Positions 1 through 8,624 of a stretch of DNA of 64,000 nt are shown here, piece by piece. The stretch comes from Acidisarcina sp. Its GTDB lineage: Bacteria > Acidobacteriota > Terriglobia > Terriglobales > Acidobacteriaceae. The translations under genes and the position numbers were made by a program. The notes beneath the pieces are model-generated. The model was given only the letters and a program-made list of their open reading frames with translations, searched no databases and was not told the origin of the DNA. The DNA lies in contig DATLIY010000007.1 in assembly GCA_035539175.1 (NCBI GenBank), positions 1,054,001 to 1,118,000 of the forward strand, in the 5' to 3' direction. The stretch's first letter is position 1; the number at the start of each line of letters is the position of its first letter.

Positions 1-1
1 T

Positions 2-376
2 GTCGAGGACGGACATACCGAGAGCGTCTCCATCAAGTTGCGCACCAAGGCTACGAAGGAAGAGATTCTGGCTGCGTGGAAGGAGTTTACGCCGCTTGCC
101 GGCCAGCAGCTCCCCACCGCCCCGGCACAGCCGGTGGAGTGGGTCGATGCGGTGGATCGTCCGCAGCCGAGGCTGGACCGCATGCGCGGCAATGGCATGG
201 CAGCAACCGTAGGCCGCCTGCGCCCCTGCGGGTTGCTGGATTGGAAGTTTACGGTAATCTCGCATAACACCATCCGCGGTGCAGCAGGTGCGGCAATTCT
301 CAATGCGGAGTTACTCGTCTCCCTGAACAAACTGGAGCCCCGGCAGGACCGGGCGCTTGCGGGATCGCCGGCATGA
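2..376 (+). CDS. asd: Aspartate-semialdehyde dehydrogenase, C-terminal part
   Basis: Only the last 124 codons are present; the 5' end lies outside the window. The enzyme reduces aspartyl phosphate to aspartate semialdehyde, the branch point to lysine, threonine and methionine. The visible part carries the RMRGNGMAATVGRLR segment and the SHNTIRGAAGAAILNAE segment close to the C-terminus. That ending looks like the archaeal/fungal subtype of Asd rather than the E. coli one, which is an inference from the motif. Its TGA overlaps the lysC ATG (ATGA), so the two are probably translationally coupled. Pathway neighbours lysC, dapB, dapA and dapD follow, which supports the call. Confidence 0.88.
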   Translation, partial: VEDGHTESVSIKLRTKATKEEILAAWKEFTPLAGQQLPTAPAQPVEWVDAVDRPQPRLDRMRGNGMAATVGRLRPCGLLDWKFTVISHNTIRGAAGAAILNAELLVSLNKLEPRQDRALAGSPA

Positions 377-1815
377 AACTGGTCGTCATGAAATTCGGCG
401 GTACCTCCGTAGAAGACCAAACCGCCATCGATCGCACTGCAAGGATTGTTGCCGGCAGAATTGCCCGGGGTCAGCAGCCCGTTGTCGTGGTCAGCGCCAT
501 GGCCAAGGTAACCGACCAGTTGCTCTCGTCGGCAAACGCCGCGGCTCGCGGAGACCGCGCCGGAGCGCTGGCAATCAGCGCGCGGCTGCGATGCCGTCAT
601 CGCGACACCGCATCGGCGCTGTTGCCGCCGGAAAAGGCCGCGCTCTACCACACCTGGATGGACGTGCGCTTCGACGCGCTGGATGAGGTACTGCGTGGAC
701 TGGCCGCCGTTGGCGAGCTGACGATCCGCGTCACCGACCTGATCGCCAGCTACGGCGAACGGCTCTCCAGCAAGCTGGTGACTGCAGCCTTTGAGGAGCG
801 CGGCATCCGCGCAGCCGCAGTCGATGCCCGCGACATCATCATCACGGATTCGCAATACGGCAAGGCTGTCCCGAACGACGAGGTGATCGAGCAGCGCAGC
901 GAGCTGCATCTGTTGCCGCTGGTCGAGGAGGGACGCGTTCCGGTGATGGGCGGATTCATCGGCTCCAATGAGCAGGGCGTGACCACCACCCTGGGCCGGG
1001 GCGGCTCCGACTTTACCGCTGCGCTGATTGGCGGCGCCATGAACGCAGAGGCGATCGAGATCTGGACGGACGTCGATGGCGTAATGACCACCGATCCGCG
1101 CATCTGCCCGGATGCCCTGCGCGTCAAGGTGATCAGCTTTGAAGAGGCGGCGGAGCTGGCCTACTTCGGAGCCAAGGTGCTGCATCCGGCCACCATCCTG
1201 CCCGCGGTGCAGAAGAATATTCCGGTGCTGGTGCTCAATTCGCGGAACCCCTCGAACGAGGGCACACGCATCATCTCGCTGGCACCGCACTGCCGCAGCC
1301 CCTTCAAGTGCATCGCGGCGAAGCGGCGGCTCACCATCATCGACGTGGTGGCCAACCGCATGCTGATGTCGCACGGCTATCTGAAGGAGATCTTCGACGT
1401 ATTCGACAAACACAAGTGCGTGGTGGATATGGTTTCCACCTCGGAGGTCAGCGTCTCGCTGACAGTGGATTCGAACGAGAAGCTGCCTGCCATCGCCGCC
1501 GACCTGAGCAAGCTCGCCGATGTGAAGTATGAGGGCCGCAAGGCGCTGGTCTGCATGGTCGGCGAGAATATTCGCGGGCAGAACGGCATTGCCGCGCAGG
1601 TCTTTCAGGCCATTCGCCACATCAACGTCCGCATGATCTCGCAGGGCGCATCTGAGATCAACATGAGCTTCATGATCGACGAGGATGACGTAGAGGAAGC
1701 GGTGCGTTCGCTTCATGCCACGTTCTTTGAAAATCCTGACCCGGCAATCTTTGACGTGGAAGCGCGGGAGGCCGCCCGGGCCGCTGCACTCGCCGCCGAA
1801 AGTGTGAAGCAATAA
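373..1815 (+). CDS. lysC: Aspartokinase, monofunctional
   Basis: A 480-residue aspartate kinase that phosphorylates aspartate as the first step of the aspartate-family pathway. The N-terminal KFGGTS motif (residues 7-12) and TTTLGRGGSDF (204-214) form the kinase active site, followed by WTDVDGVMTTDPR at 231-243. About 150 C-terminal residues form tandem ACT-like regulatory domains, including a VVDMVSTSEVSVSLT stretch, so allosteric feedback by lysine or threonine is likely. There is no homoserine dehydrogenase domain. The start overlaps the asd stop by four bases, and the stop TAA shares its last base with the dapB ATG (TAATG). This gives a tightly coupled asd-lysC-dapB unit. Confidence 0.97.
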   Translation: MKLVVMKFGGTSVEDQTAIDRTARIVAGRIARGQQPVVVVSAMAKVTDQLLSSANAAARGDRAGALAISARLRCRHRDTASALLPPEKAALYHTWMDVRFDALDEVLRGLAAVGELTIRVTDLIASYGERLSSKLVTAAFEERGIRAAAVDARDIIITDSQYGKAVPNDEVIEQRSELHLLPLVEEGRVPVMGGFIGSNEQGVTTTLGRGGSDFTAALIGGAMNAEAIEIWTDVDGVMTTDPRICPDALRVKVISFEEAAELAYFGAKVLHPATILPAVQKNIPVLVLNSRNPSNEGTRIISLAPHCRSPFKCIAAKRRLTIIDVVANRMLMSHGYLKEIFDVFDKHKCVVDMVSTSEVSVSLTVDSNEKLPAIAADLSKLADVKYEGRKALVCMVGENIRGQNGIAAQVFQAIRHINVRMISQGASEINMSFMIDEDDVEEAVRSLHATFFENPDPAIFDVEAREAARAAALAAESVKQ

Positions 1816-2498
1816 TGCTCTTTGTGATGCTTGGCCAGGGAAAGACCGGCAAGCTGGTGGGCGAGGTTGCCCGCGAGCGGGGCCATGCGGTGCGCGTGGT
1901 GTCGGAAGAAGACAATGCGAATGGCGCAGCGCTGACGGCGGAGTTCCTGAAGGGCGTAGATGCGGTGATCGACTTCACCACGCCGGAAGCGGTCCTGCAC
2001 AACATGCGGGCCTGCCTGGGACATGGAGCGCGCATGGTGGTGGGGACGACCGGGTGGTACGCCCACCTGGCAGAGATGCGTACACTGGCCGAGAGAAAGC
2101 ACGCGGCGCTGCTGTATGGGACCAACTTCTCGGTTGGCGTGCAGGTAATGTTTCGCGTGGCGCGGGAGCTTGCCAAGGCGGCCACGGGCTACACCTTCCA
2201 CATTACGGAGACGCACCACGTCAGCAAGAAGGATGCGCCGTCCGGCACGGCTCTCTCGCTCAAGCAGGTGCTGGAAGCGGCGAACCCCGCGCTGCAGGTG
2301 GAGATCAGCTCGGTGCGCGAAGGCGATGCCTCCGGCATTCACGTAGTGGAGGCCCGCTCGCAGAATGATGTTCTCGAGCTGAAGCATGAAGCCTTCTCTC
2401 GCCGCGGATTCGCCGAGGGCGCGGTGCGCGCTGCGGAGTGGGTCGCGGGCAAAAACGGCTGCTGGGACTTTCGCGAAATCTTCGAACAACTGGATTAG
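1815..2498 (+). CDS. dapB: 4-hydroxy-tetrahydrodipicolinate reductase
   Basis: At 227 residues this is somewhat shorter than the roughly 270 of E. coli DapB. It reduces 4-hydroxy-tetrahydrodipicolinate to tetrahydrodipicolinate with NAD(P)H. The nucleotide-binding loop is GQGKTG (residues 7-12), shorter than the usual GAxGRMG form. The family signature is complete: catalytic His134-His135 and KKDAPSGTA at 138-146. The shorter length seems to come from a trimmed Rossmann region, not from a truncation, because the C-terminus is intact. It is coupled to lysC by a TAATG overlap. It precedes dapA in the pathway-gene cluster although DapA acts first. Confidence 0.95.
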   Translation: MLFVMLGQGKTGKLVGEVARERGHAVRVVSEEDNANGAALTAEFLKGVDAVIDFTTPEAVLHNMRACLGHGARMVVGTTGWYAHLAEMRTLAERKHAALLYGTNFSVGVQVMFRVARELAKAATGYTFHITETHHVSKKDAPSGTALSLKQVLEAANPALQVEISSVREGDASGIHVVEARSQNDVLELKHEAFSRRGFAEGAVRAAEWVAGKNGCWDFREIFEQLD

Positions 2499-2585
2499 CG
2501 CGATTCCCTTCCCATCTCGCCGTCCTCTTCTGGCGCATCGACCGCACACATGCCTGAATCGCTGGAGAGCATGTACTCTTGAACC

Positions 2586-3059
2586 ATGAGCGCAAGTGAG
2601 AGCGGAACCCCGCAGCGGCAGAGATTGAAGCAGGCCAGGGCTGAATTTGAGGCCCTGCTGCGAAAGCTGCTGCCAGAGTGCGCGCGGGGGCGTTCCGGGC
2701 TGTTTGGGCAGCATGCGCGGGCACTGGGCCAGGAGACGGCCGCACGCTATTACAAGTGGCCTGAGGCAGACCGGCTGTTGGCGCTGAGCGAAGAGATCAC
2801 GGCCCTGCAGGAGAGCCTCGGGGATATGACCGAGATGCCGCTGTTGAGCGCGTACCAGGGCTACCGCGCGGAGAAGGGCTCCGATATTCCCAGCGAGCCG
2901 CGAATGGCGCTACGATTTTTGCAGGAGCTGAAGCGGGAGGAGTTTGCGGCGCGGGGTCTGCCGATCAACCTCGAGCGCTACCGGGAAGAAGCTGAAGAAG
3001 CGCCCGGAGAAATTTCCGGGGACGATAAAAAGGACGGCGAGACGGATGAGGGCGAATGA
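2586..3059 (+). CDS. Unknown protein, first of a tandem paralogue pair
   Basis: A 157-residue protein that I do not recognise. It is soluble, charged and probably helical, with no signal peptide or membrane segment. Residues about 17-40 hold QARAEFEALLRKLLPE followed by ARGRSGLFGQ, then WPEADRLLALSEEITALQ, and a C-terminal part with PSEPRMALRFLQELK and an acidic tail. The next gene repeats the same three blocks in the same order, so the two arose by duplication. The stop overlaps the next start (ATGA), implying coupled translation. Their place between dapB and dapA suggests a link to the lysine operon, but no function can be read from the sequence. There is no strong ribosome-binding site, so the start is uncertain. 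Confidence 0.8.
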   Translation: MSASESGTPQRQRLKQARAEFEALLRKLLPECARGRSGLFGQHARALGQETAARYYKWPEADRLLALSEEITALQESLGDMTEMPLLSAYQGYRAEKGSDIPSEPRMALRFLQELKREEFAARGLPINLERYREEAEEAPGEISGDDKKDGETDEGE

Positions 3060-3532
3060 GCCGAAGTAAGCGACTGGAAAAGCGGGATTTGCGGCTGGCG
3101 CAGGCCAGGGACGAGTTCGAAGCGCTGCTGCGCGCCTGCCTGCCCGAGGCAGCCCGCGGGCGCCTGGGCCTGTTCGATCAATACGATACCGTGCACACCG
3201 CAGCCCATAAGCTGCCCCACGACCGCCACATGAAGCGGATGAATCGCATCAACGCCGCGCTGAACCTGCTGGAAGAGGAGATCGAAGAGCCGCGGCCGGT
3301 GCAGATACACGCCAAGAGCGAGAATCGCGGCTGGCCGGAGGCCGACCATCTTCGCGAGCTTGCTGCGGAAGTTGTTGCCCTGCAGGGGCTTGCCGGAGAG
3401 ACTGAACCATGGCTGCCGCTCGATGCCTACCTGCGGGCCTGCAGCGTAAAGGGGAAAAACGCTCCCGGCGAACCGCGCCTTGCGGTGCTGCTGCAACAGG
3501 AACTGAAGGCCGGCAGCGGCGAGGCGGGCTGA
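3056..3532 (+). CDS. Unknown protein, second of a tandem paralogue pair
   Basis: A 158-residue paralogue of the preceding protein. Shared blocks are QARDEFEALLRACLPE with ARGRLGLFDQ, WPEADHLRELAAEVVALQ, and PGEPRLAVLLQQELK near the C-terminus. Between the first two blocks it has an additional segment of roughly 30 residues, rich in His, Arg and Glu, with a helical LNLLEEEIEE stretch. It lacks the acidic tail of its partner. It overlaps the upstream gene by four bases and lies 73 bp before dapA. No signal peptide, membrane segment or known catalytic motif is visible. A regulatory or structural role alongside its partner is possible but unsupported. Confidence 0.8.
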   Translation: MSRSKRLEKRDLRLAQARDEFEALLRACLPEAARGRLGLFDQYDTVHTAAHKLPHDRHMKRMNRINAALNLLEEEIEEPRPVQIHAKSENRGWPEADHLRELAAEVVALQGLAGETEPWLPLDAYLRACSVKGKNAPGEPRLAVLLQQELKAGSGEAG

Positions 3533-3605
3533 GCGGATTTTAACCCGTCGCTTTGCAGCCGTTTCCCTTCGCCCTGGCTGCCCGACGGTGTAGACTCGAC
3601 GAGTT

Positions 3606-4529
3606 ATGGAACTGACAGGTTGTGGGACAGCACTGGTAACGCCGTTTCGGCATGACGGCAGTTTGGACGAACACGCGCTCTTTTCCCTGGCGCAATGGCA
3701 GATCGACAGCGGCATCCATTTTCTGGTCGCCTGCGGAACCACGGCCGAAACGCCGACGCTGACCTATGACGAATGGGTGACGGTAATCCGCATCGTGGCT
3801 GAGGCCTCCGGGGGGCGCGTTCCGGTGTGGGCCGGGTGTACGCACAACTCCACGCGGGAGGCGGTCCAGCGTGCCCGGGTGGCCGCAAAGATCCCCGGGG
3901 TTTCCGCCATCCTGACGGCGAACCCCTACTACAACAAGCCGACCCAGGAGGGGCAGTACCAGCACTTCAAGGCCATCGGCGAGGCTGTCGATATGCCGGT
4001 CGTGATTTACAACATCCCCAGCCGCACGGGCACCAATCTTGAGCCGAAGACGATCGCACGGCTGGCGCAGGATGTTCCGACGATCCAGGCCGCGAAGGAG
4101 TCGAGCGGCGTGCTGAGCCAGATTACCGAGCTCATCAATCTGCTGCCCAGCAACTTCAAGGTCTTCGCTGGAGACGATCCGGTCGCTCTGCCGGTGATCT
4201 CCGTGGGCGGCGCCGGACTAGTGTCCGTAGCCTCAAACGAGATTCCCTCGGAGATGGCGGAGATGGTGAATGCGGCGCTCCAGAACGAGTGGTCCATTGC
4301 CCGCCGGATTAACCGCAAGTTCTACCCGCTGATGTTGGCGAACTTCTGGGAGACGAGCCCCTCGCCAGTGAAATACGTGATGGAGCTGATGGGCAAGATC
4401 AACTCCACGGTCCGCCTGCCGCTGGTTCCTCCACAGCCCGAGACCCGCAGAAGGCTCGAACGGCTGGCGGGAGAGCTCGGGCTGCTGAAGTTTGCCCCCG
4501 CGCCTGAGGGCGACATGCGAATGTTTTAG
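3606..4529 (+). CDS. dapA: 4-hydroxy-tetrahydrodipicolinate synthase
   Basis: A 307-residue TIM-barrel aldolase that condenses pyruvate with aspartate semialdehyde. Visible hallmarks are GTTAE at 44-48, the catalytic Tyr135 in YNIPSRTG, and the Schiff-base Lys164 in QAAKESSG. A conserved GDD motif follows (FAGDDPVALP), with GGAGLVSVASN downstream. Length and motif spacing match the family. It is the committed step of diaminopimelate and lysine synthesis and sits between dapB and dapD with the same orientation. Confidence 0.96.
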   Translation: MELTGCGTALVTPFRHDGSLDEHALFSLAQWQIDSGIHFLVACGTTAETPTLTYDEWVTVIRIVAEASGGRVPVWAGCTHNSTREAVQRARVAAKIPGVSAILTANPYYNKPTQEGQYQHFKAIGEAVDMPVVIYNIPSRTGTNLEPKTIARLAQDVPTIQAAKESSGVLSQITELINLLPSNFKVFAGDDPVALPVISVGGAGLVSVASNEIPSEMAEMVNAALQNEWSIARRINRKFYPLMLANFWETSPSPVKYVMELMGKINSTVRLPLVPPQPETRRRLERLAGELGLLKFAPAPEGDMRMF

Positions 4530-4640
4530 GTACGCCGCCGGGCCTTCGAGGCCCCGGAGTGCCCCTGGTACCTCTCGCATTCCTCCCTTCCTGGTCTCCT
4601 GACGTGGAAGACACACCGGAACCTGGCTGAACTTTTAGCT

Positions 4641-4693
4641 GCGACCCCTGACCGCGAACCCTGGCTGCGAACCCTGGCTACAACCCCCCGGCT
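4641..4693 (+). repeat. Degenerate 13-bp tandem repeat between dapA and dapD
   Basis: The 13-mer GCGAACCCTGGCT occurs twice in perfect tandem (4654-4666 and 4667-4679). A diverged copy precedes it from 4641 and another follows to about 4693. The CTGGCT core also occurs at about 4623 and 4702. This lies in the 266-bp dapA-dapD gap, which otherwise shows no gene. Confidence 0.7.
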
Positions 4694-4795
4694 GAGCGAA
4701 TCTGGCTGCCGGGAAGCCGAAGATGTGGAATTTCTCCGGCAAAAGATCGGCCCGTTTCTCCTTCGGGCACCGAATCCGGATATATTGAGGACTCT

Positions 4796-5650
4796 ATGGC
4801 TGAACAAGATACTTCCCTGAAAACACGGATTGAGCGCTTCTTTGCAGCAGGGCCGGCGGTGGTGAATGACTCCGGCGCGATGCACACGTTTATGGAGCTG
4901 CGGGATGCGCTGGAAGAGGGCAAGATCCGCGCGGCGGAGCCCGACGCTGGCTCTCCCTTTGGCTGGCGCGTCAATGCCTGGGTGAAGCAGGGCATCCTGC
5001 TGGGCTTTCGCCTGGGCGTGATGCGGGAGATGGGTGGCGAGGAGTTTGGCTTTATCGACAAGCACACCTATCCGATGCGGCACTTCGCGGTCGATGACGG
5101 AGTGCGCCTGGTTCCCGGGGGATCGTCGGTACGGGCAGGCGCGCATCTGGCCAAGGGAGTGGTCTGCATGCCGCCGATGTACGTCAACGTAGGCGCCTAT
5201 GTGGACGAGGGCACCATGGTGGATTCGCATGCCCTGGTGGGCAGTTGCGCGCAGATTGGCAAGCGCGTGCACCTGAGCGCGGCGGCCCAGGTAGGCGGCG
5301 TGCTGGAACCGGTGAACGCGAGCCCGGTGATCCTGGAGGACGATGTGCTCGTGGGCGGCAACTGCGGCGTCTACGAGGGCACCGTGGTGCGCAAGAAAGC
5401 GGTGCTGGCGGCGGGAACGATCCTGACGCGGGGCACACCGGTCTACGACGTGGTGAATGGCGAAGTGCTGCGGGCCACCGCAGACAAACCGCTGGTAATC
5501 CCCGAGGGCGCCGTAGTCGTACCCGGGTCGCGGTCGATCGCCAAGGGCAAGGGCGCGCAGTGGGATCTGAACGTCTATACCCCGGTGATCGTGAAGTATC
5601 GCGACGAGAAGACTGAACTGAGCCTGGTGCTCGAAGACCTGCTGCGATAG
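4796..5650 (+). CDS. dapD: Tetrahydrodipicolinate N-succinyltransferase
   Basis: A 284-residue left-handed beta-helix acyltransferase that succinylates tetrahydrodipicolinate. It places this organism in the succinylase branch of lysine synthesis. The N-terminal helical domain (about residues 1-100) includes FGWRVNAWVKQGIL. It is followed by hexapeptide repeats such as SVRAGAHLAKGVVCMPPMYVN in the middle and a run through GAYVDEGTMVDSHALVGSCAQ. Length fits E. coli DapD (274). It begins 266 bp after dapA, so it may have its own promoter. No dapE or dapF is visible in the window. Confidence 0.95.
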   Translation: MAEQDTSLKTRIERFFAAGPAVVNDSGAMHTFMELRDALEEGKIRAAEPDAGSPFGWRVNAWVKQGILLGFRLGVMREMGGEEFGFIDKHTYPMRHFAVDDGVRLVPGGSSVRAGAHLAKGVVCMPPMYVNVGAYVDEGTMVDSHALVGSCAQIGKRVHLSAAAQVGGVLEPVNASPVILEDDVLVGGNCGVYEGTVVRKKAVLAAGTILTRGTPVYDVVNGEVLRATADKPLVIPEGAVVVPGSRSIAKGKGAQWDLNVYTPVIVKYRDEKTELSLVLEDLLR

Positions 5651-5711
5651 GCCCTATTGAGGGCCGCCGCAGGAACTTGAGGCTGCTCCATGTGCTAGCA
5701 TCAAAGTTTCC

Positions 5712-7367
5712 ATGGATGAAAGCAAATTAAAGATCATTCCTCTGGGCGGTCTAGGCGAATTCGGGATGAATTGCCTCGCCCTTCGCTGGCAGGACGACAT
5801 TATCGTCATCGACGCCGGCTTGATGTTTCCCGAAACCGAACTGCTCGGTGTGGACATTGTGGTGCCGGATATCACCTACCTGGTGGAGAACCGGGAGTGT
5901 GTCCGCGCCATTATCCTCACCCACGGTCACGAAGACCATATCGGCGGATTGCCCTGGATCCTGAGCGAGCTGAACGTACCGGTCTATGCGACCGAGTTTA
6001 CGCTGGCCTACGTTGAGGGCAAGCTGGACGAGCACAAGCTGCTCGACCAAGCCGAGCTGATCGAAATCGAGCCGAAGCGCAAATTCACAATTGGGCCGTT
6101 CACGGTGGAGCCGATCCGCGTGACGCACAGCCTGGTGGATTGCGTAGCTCTGGCGATTGAAACCCCGGTTGGGGTGGTAGTGCACACCGGCGACTTCAAG
6201 ATCGACCTTTCTCCGCCGGATGGCAAACCCTTTGACCTGCATACCTTTTCCGATTACGGCAAGCGCGGAGTGCTGGCGCTTCTGCAGGACTCGACCAACG
6301 TGGACCGCCCCGGCTACACGCCGAGCGAGTGGGCGGTTCGGCCGCGGCTGGACGAGATCTTCTCGCGGGCCAAGCGCAAGCTGTTCTTCAGCTGCTTCTC
6401 GTCCTCCATCTATCGCATCCGGATTGCGCTGGAGCTGGCGGCCCTGCACAAGCGCAAGGTGGCCATCGTTGGCCGCTCGATTGTGGAGTCGTCGGAGATC
6501 GCGCAGGACCTGGGCTATATCGAGATTCCTCCGGGGCTGCTGATCAATCCCGGGCAGATCAAGGACTATGCGGCCCACGACGTCATGGTGATGATCAGCG
6601 GCACGCAGGGCGAGCCAATGAGCGCCCTGTCACGCGCTGCGGTGGACAACCATAAGTACGCGCACATTGAGAAGGGCGACACGGTCGTGCTGAGCTCGCG
6701 CGTGATCCCCGGCAATGAGAAGAGCATCTTTCGCGTCATCGACCACCTCTACCGCCGGGACGCGCAAGTAATCTACGACGACGGCGCTTCGGGACTGATC
6801 CACGTCAGCGGACACGGCAGCCAGGAGGAATTGCGCCTGATGACGAATCTGCTGCAACCGAAATTCTTCATCCCGGTACACGGCGACTACCGTCATCTGA
6901 AGCGGCACTCGGACGTAGCCATGAGCACGGGCGTGGTGGAGACGGCGATTCTGCTGGAGGACGGCGATGTTCTCGAACTGGATGCCAGGTCCGCAAAGAA
7001 GAATGGCAAGGTCACGGCGGGACGCATCTGCATCGACTCCGGCTCGACCGGCGACGTGGTGGAAGACCTGGTGATCCGCGACCGCCGGCTGCTGAGCGAA
7101 GACGGTTTTGTGCTGGCGATTGTCACCATCAACAAGCTGACGGGCGAAGTGGAGCGGCAGCCGGAGATCGTGTCGCGTGGATTTGCTGCGGCCGATATCG
7201 CCGACGAGGCGCGCGATATCGTGGCGCGGACGCTGGAGAACTCTTCCACCGAGGAGAAGGCGGACTACGGAGTCACCAAGGAAAAGATCCGCATCGATCT
7301 GAAGCGCTATATCCAGAAGCAGACTGGCCGCCGGCCGCTGATCATGCCGGTGATTCTGGAGATCTGA
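5712..7367 (+). CDS. rnj: Ribonuclease J
   Basis: A 551-residue metallo-beta-lactamase/beta-CASP ribonuclease with 5'-3' exonuclease and endonuclease activity in RNA turnover and maturation. The zinc-binding motif HGHEDHIGG is at residues 71-79. Further metal ligands sit in VHTGDFKID and in HVSGHGSQEEL, a beta-CASP signature. The C-terminal domain is complete and ends in a KEKIRIDLKRYIQKQTGRRP helix region. Length matches the roughly 555 of Bacillus RNase J1. A second RNA-decay nuclease, RNase E/G, is encoded at 41.6-44.9 kb. Confidence 0.96.
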   Translation: MDESKLKIIPLGGLGEFGMNCLALRWQDDIIVIDAGLMFPETELLGVDIVVPDITYLVENRECVRAIILTHGHEDHIGGLPWILSELNVPVYATEFTLAYVEGKLDEHKLLDQAELIEIEPKRKFTIGPFTVEPIRVTHSLVDCVALAIETPVGVVVHTGDFKIDLSPPDGKPFDLHTFSDYGKRGVLALLQDSTNVDRPGYTPSEWAVRPRLDEIFSRAKRKLFFSCFSSSIYRIRIALELAALHKRKVAIVGRSIVESSEIAQDLGYIEIPPGLLINPGQIKDYAAHDVMVMISGTQGEPMSALSRAAVDNHKYAHIEKGDTVVLSSRVIPGNEKSIFRVIDHLYRRDAQVIYDDGASGLIHVSGHGSQEELRLMTNLLQPKFFIPVHGDYRHLKRHSDVAMSTGVVETAILLEDGDVLELDARSAKKNGKVTAGRICIDSGSTGDVVEDLVIRDRRLLSEDGFVLAIVTINKLTGEVERQPEIVSRGFAAADIADEARDIVARTLENSSTEEKADYGVTKEKIRIDLKRYIQKQTGRRPLIMPVILEI

Positions 7368-7371
7368 GCAA

Positions 7372-7405
7372 GGCGAACCGGGGCGGTTCCCAGCCCCGGT
7401 TCGCC
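7372..7405 (+). terminator. Strong hairpin after RNase J
   Basis: A perfect 13-bp stem (7372-7384 with 7393-7405) has an 8-base loop and begins five bases past the rnj stop. There is no U-tract directly after it, so it may act as a 3'-end stabiliser or a factor-assisted terminator. Pyrimidine-rich near-repeats of CCGGTTCGCC follow. Confidence 0.6.
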
Positions 7406-7518
7406 CCTCCCGGTTCGCCTCTCCCGTTCGCTTTGGACTCCCCATCTGGACGACCACAGTCGCACTCCGCAGTCGCCTTGACTGGATTCCCTGGTTGGAC
7501 TTTTCAGGAGCAACGCTG

Positions 7519-8484
7519 ATGCTGATTTCTCTTGCCGACATCGAAGCTGCGCAGCAACGCCTGCGCGGTGTGGCAGTCCATACGCCACTGGTGGCGATGG
7601 AGGACTCTGGCGGCAACGGCTGTCTGTGGATTAAGGCGGAGTGCCTGCAACCCATCGGCAGCTTCAAACTGCGCGGGGCCTATAACAAAATCTCTCTTCT
7701 CAGCCCGGAGGAGCACCGTCGCGGCGTCATCACCTACTCCAGCGGCAATCATGCCCAGGGCGTTGCGTATGCGGCCCGTGCGCTCGGACTGAAGGCCGTG
7801 ATCGTGATGCCCGCGAATGCACCCCAGGTAAAGCAGCAGGCTACGGCAGCCCTCGGCGGAGAGATTGTGCTGGTCGGTCCGTCGAGCCAGGAACGCAGGC
7901 AGAAAGCCGAAGAACTTGCGCGGGAATTTGGCTATACCGTGATTCCGCCCTACGACGACCCGGCCATCATTGCCGGACAGGGAACCTGCGGTCTGGAGAT
8001 TGTTGCCGATCTGCCCGACGTGGAGTTGGTTCTGGCGCCAGTCGGCGGGGGTGGACTGTTAAGCGGAGTGGCCGCGGCCATCAAGCTTTCGCGGCCCGGC
8101 ATTCCGGTCTTCGGCGTGGAGCCGGAGCTTGCAGGCGATGCGGCAGAGAGCTATCGCGCCGGAAGGATCGTCTCCTACACCGGCGAACAGACCACGCGAA
8201 CCATAGCCGACGGGCTGCGCACGCAAAGCATTGGCGAGCTGAACTTCGCGCATATTCGCGCCTACGTCGATGGCATTGTCACCGTGACCGAGGCGGAGAT
8301 TCGCAGCGCAATGCGGCGCATGATCTTCTCCACCCGGCTGGTGACGGAGCCAAGCGGCGCAGTAGCCACGGCAGCCGCGCTCTACCACGCGGCGGAGCTG
8401 CCCCACTCCCGCAAGACGGTGGCGGTAATGAGCGGCGGCAATGTGGAACCGGAGATCCTGCGTGCGGTAATCAGCGAAAGCTGA
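7519..8484 (+). CDS. Threonine/serine dehydratase, PLP-dependent
   Basis: A 321-residue fold-type II PLP enzyme. It probably deaminates threonine to 2-oxobutyrate and/or serine to pyruvate; a serine racemase activity is possible in this family. Lys50 in GSFKLRGAYNK is the PLP Schiff-base residue, SSGNHAQG at 74-81 binds substrate, and VGGGGLLSG at 175-183 binds the PLP phosphate. There is no C-terminal ACT-like regulatory domain, so it is the short catabolic (TdcB-like) form and not biosynthetic IlvA with feedback control. The start is chosen at 7519 because AGGAG lies at 7506-7510, eight bases upstream. An in-frame start 24 bases earlier lacks this site. Confidence 0.9.
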   Translation: MLISLADIEAAQQRLRGVAVHTPLVAMEDSGGNGCLWIKAECLQPIGSFKLRGAYNKISLLSPEEHRRGVITYSSGNHAQGVAYAARALGLKAVIVMPANAPQVKQQATAALGGEIVLVGPSSQERRQKAEELAREFGYTVIPPYDDPAIIAGQGTCGLEIVADLPDVELVLAPVGGGGLLSGVAAAIKLSRPGIPVFGVEPELAGDAAESYRAGRIVSYTGEQTTRTIADGLRTQSIGELNFAHIRAYVDGIVTVTEAEIRSAMRRMIFSTRLVTEPSGAVATAAALYHAAELPHSRKTVAVMSGGNVEPEILRAVISES

Positions 8485-8530
8485 CTGGAGCAGACTGCGA
8501 GAGTCCGCCAGGGTGGCTGATAGGAATGCG

Positions 8531-8566
8531 GCTTGAGGAAGGCCGCTCTCCCGGCCCCCCTCAAGC
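8531..8566. terminator. Hairpin between convergent genes
   Basis: An 8-bp perfect stem (GCTTGAGG, 8531-8538, with CCTCAAGC, 8559-8566) has an inner GGCC/GGCC pairing. It lies between the convergent dehydratase and the secreted two-module protein. No clear U-tract is present on either strand, so termination is inferred from position. Confidence 0.4.
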
Positions 8567-8624
8567 CTCCTCCGGCCCTCTATTGCTTTCCGGCTCTCTG
8601 CACTCTTTTGATATCCCCGGTGCC

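Noticed and set aside
300-372. A possible lysine riboswitch ahead of lysC
   Set aside because: The region is coding sequence for the end of asd and overlaps the lysC start, leaving no leader.
1713-2714. A 333-codon minus-strand frame over the end of lysC and dapB
   Set aside because: Both plus-strand genes have full family motifs; the antisense translation is Arg/His-rich with no domain.
6630-7667. A 345-codon minus-strand frame over rnj
   Set aside because: RNase J is intact on the plus strand; the antisense product has no recognisable fold.
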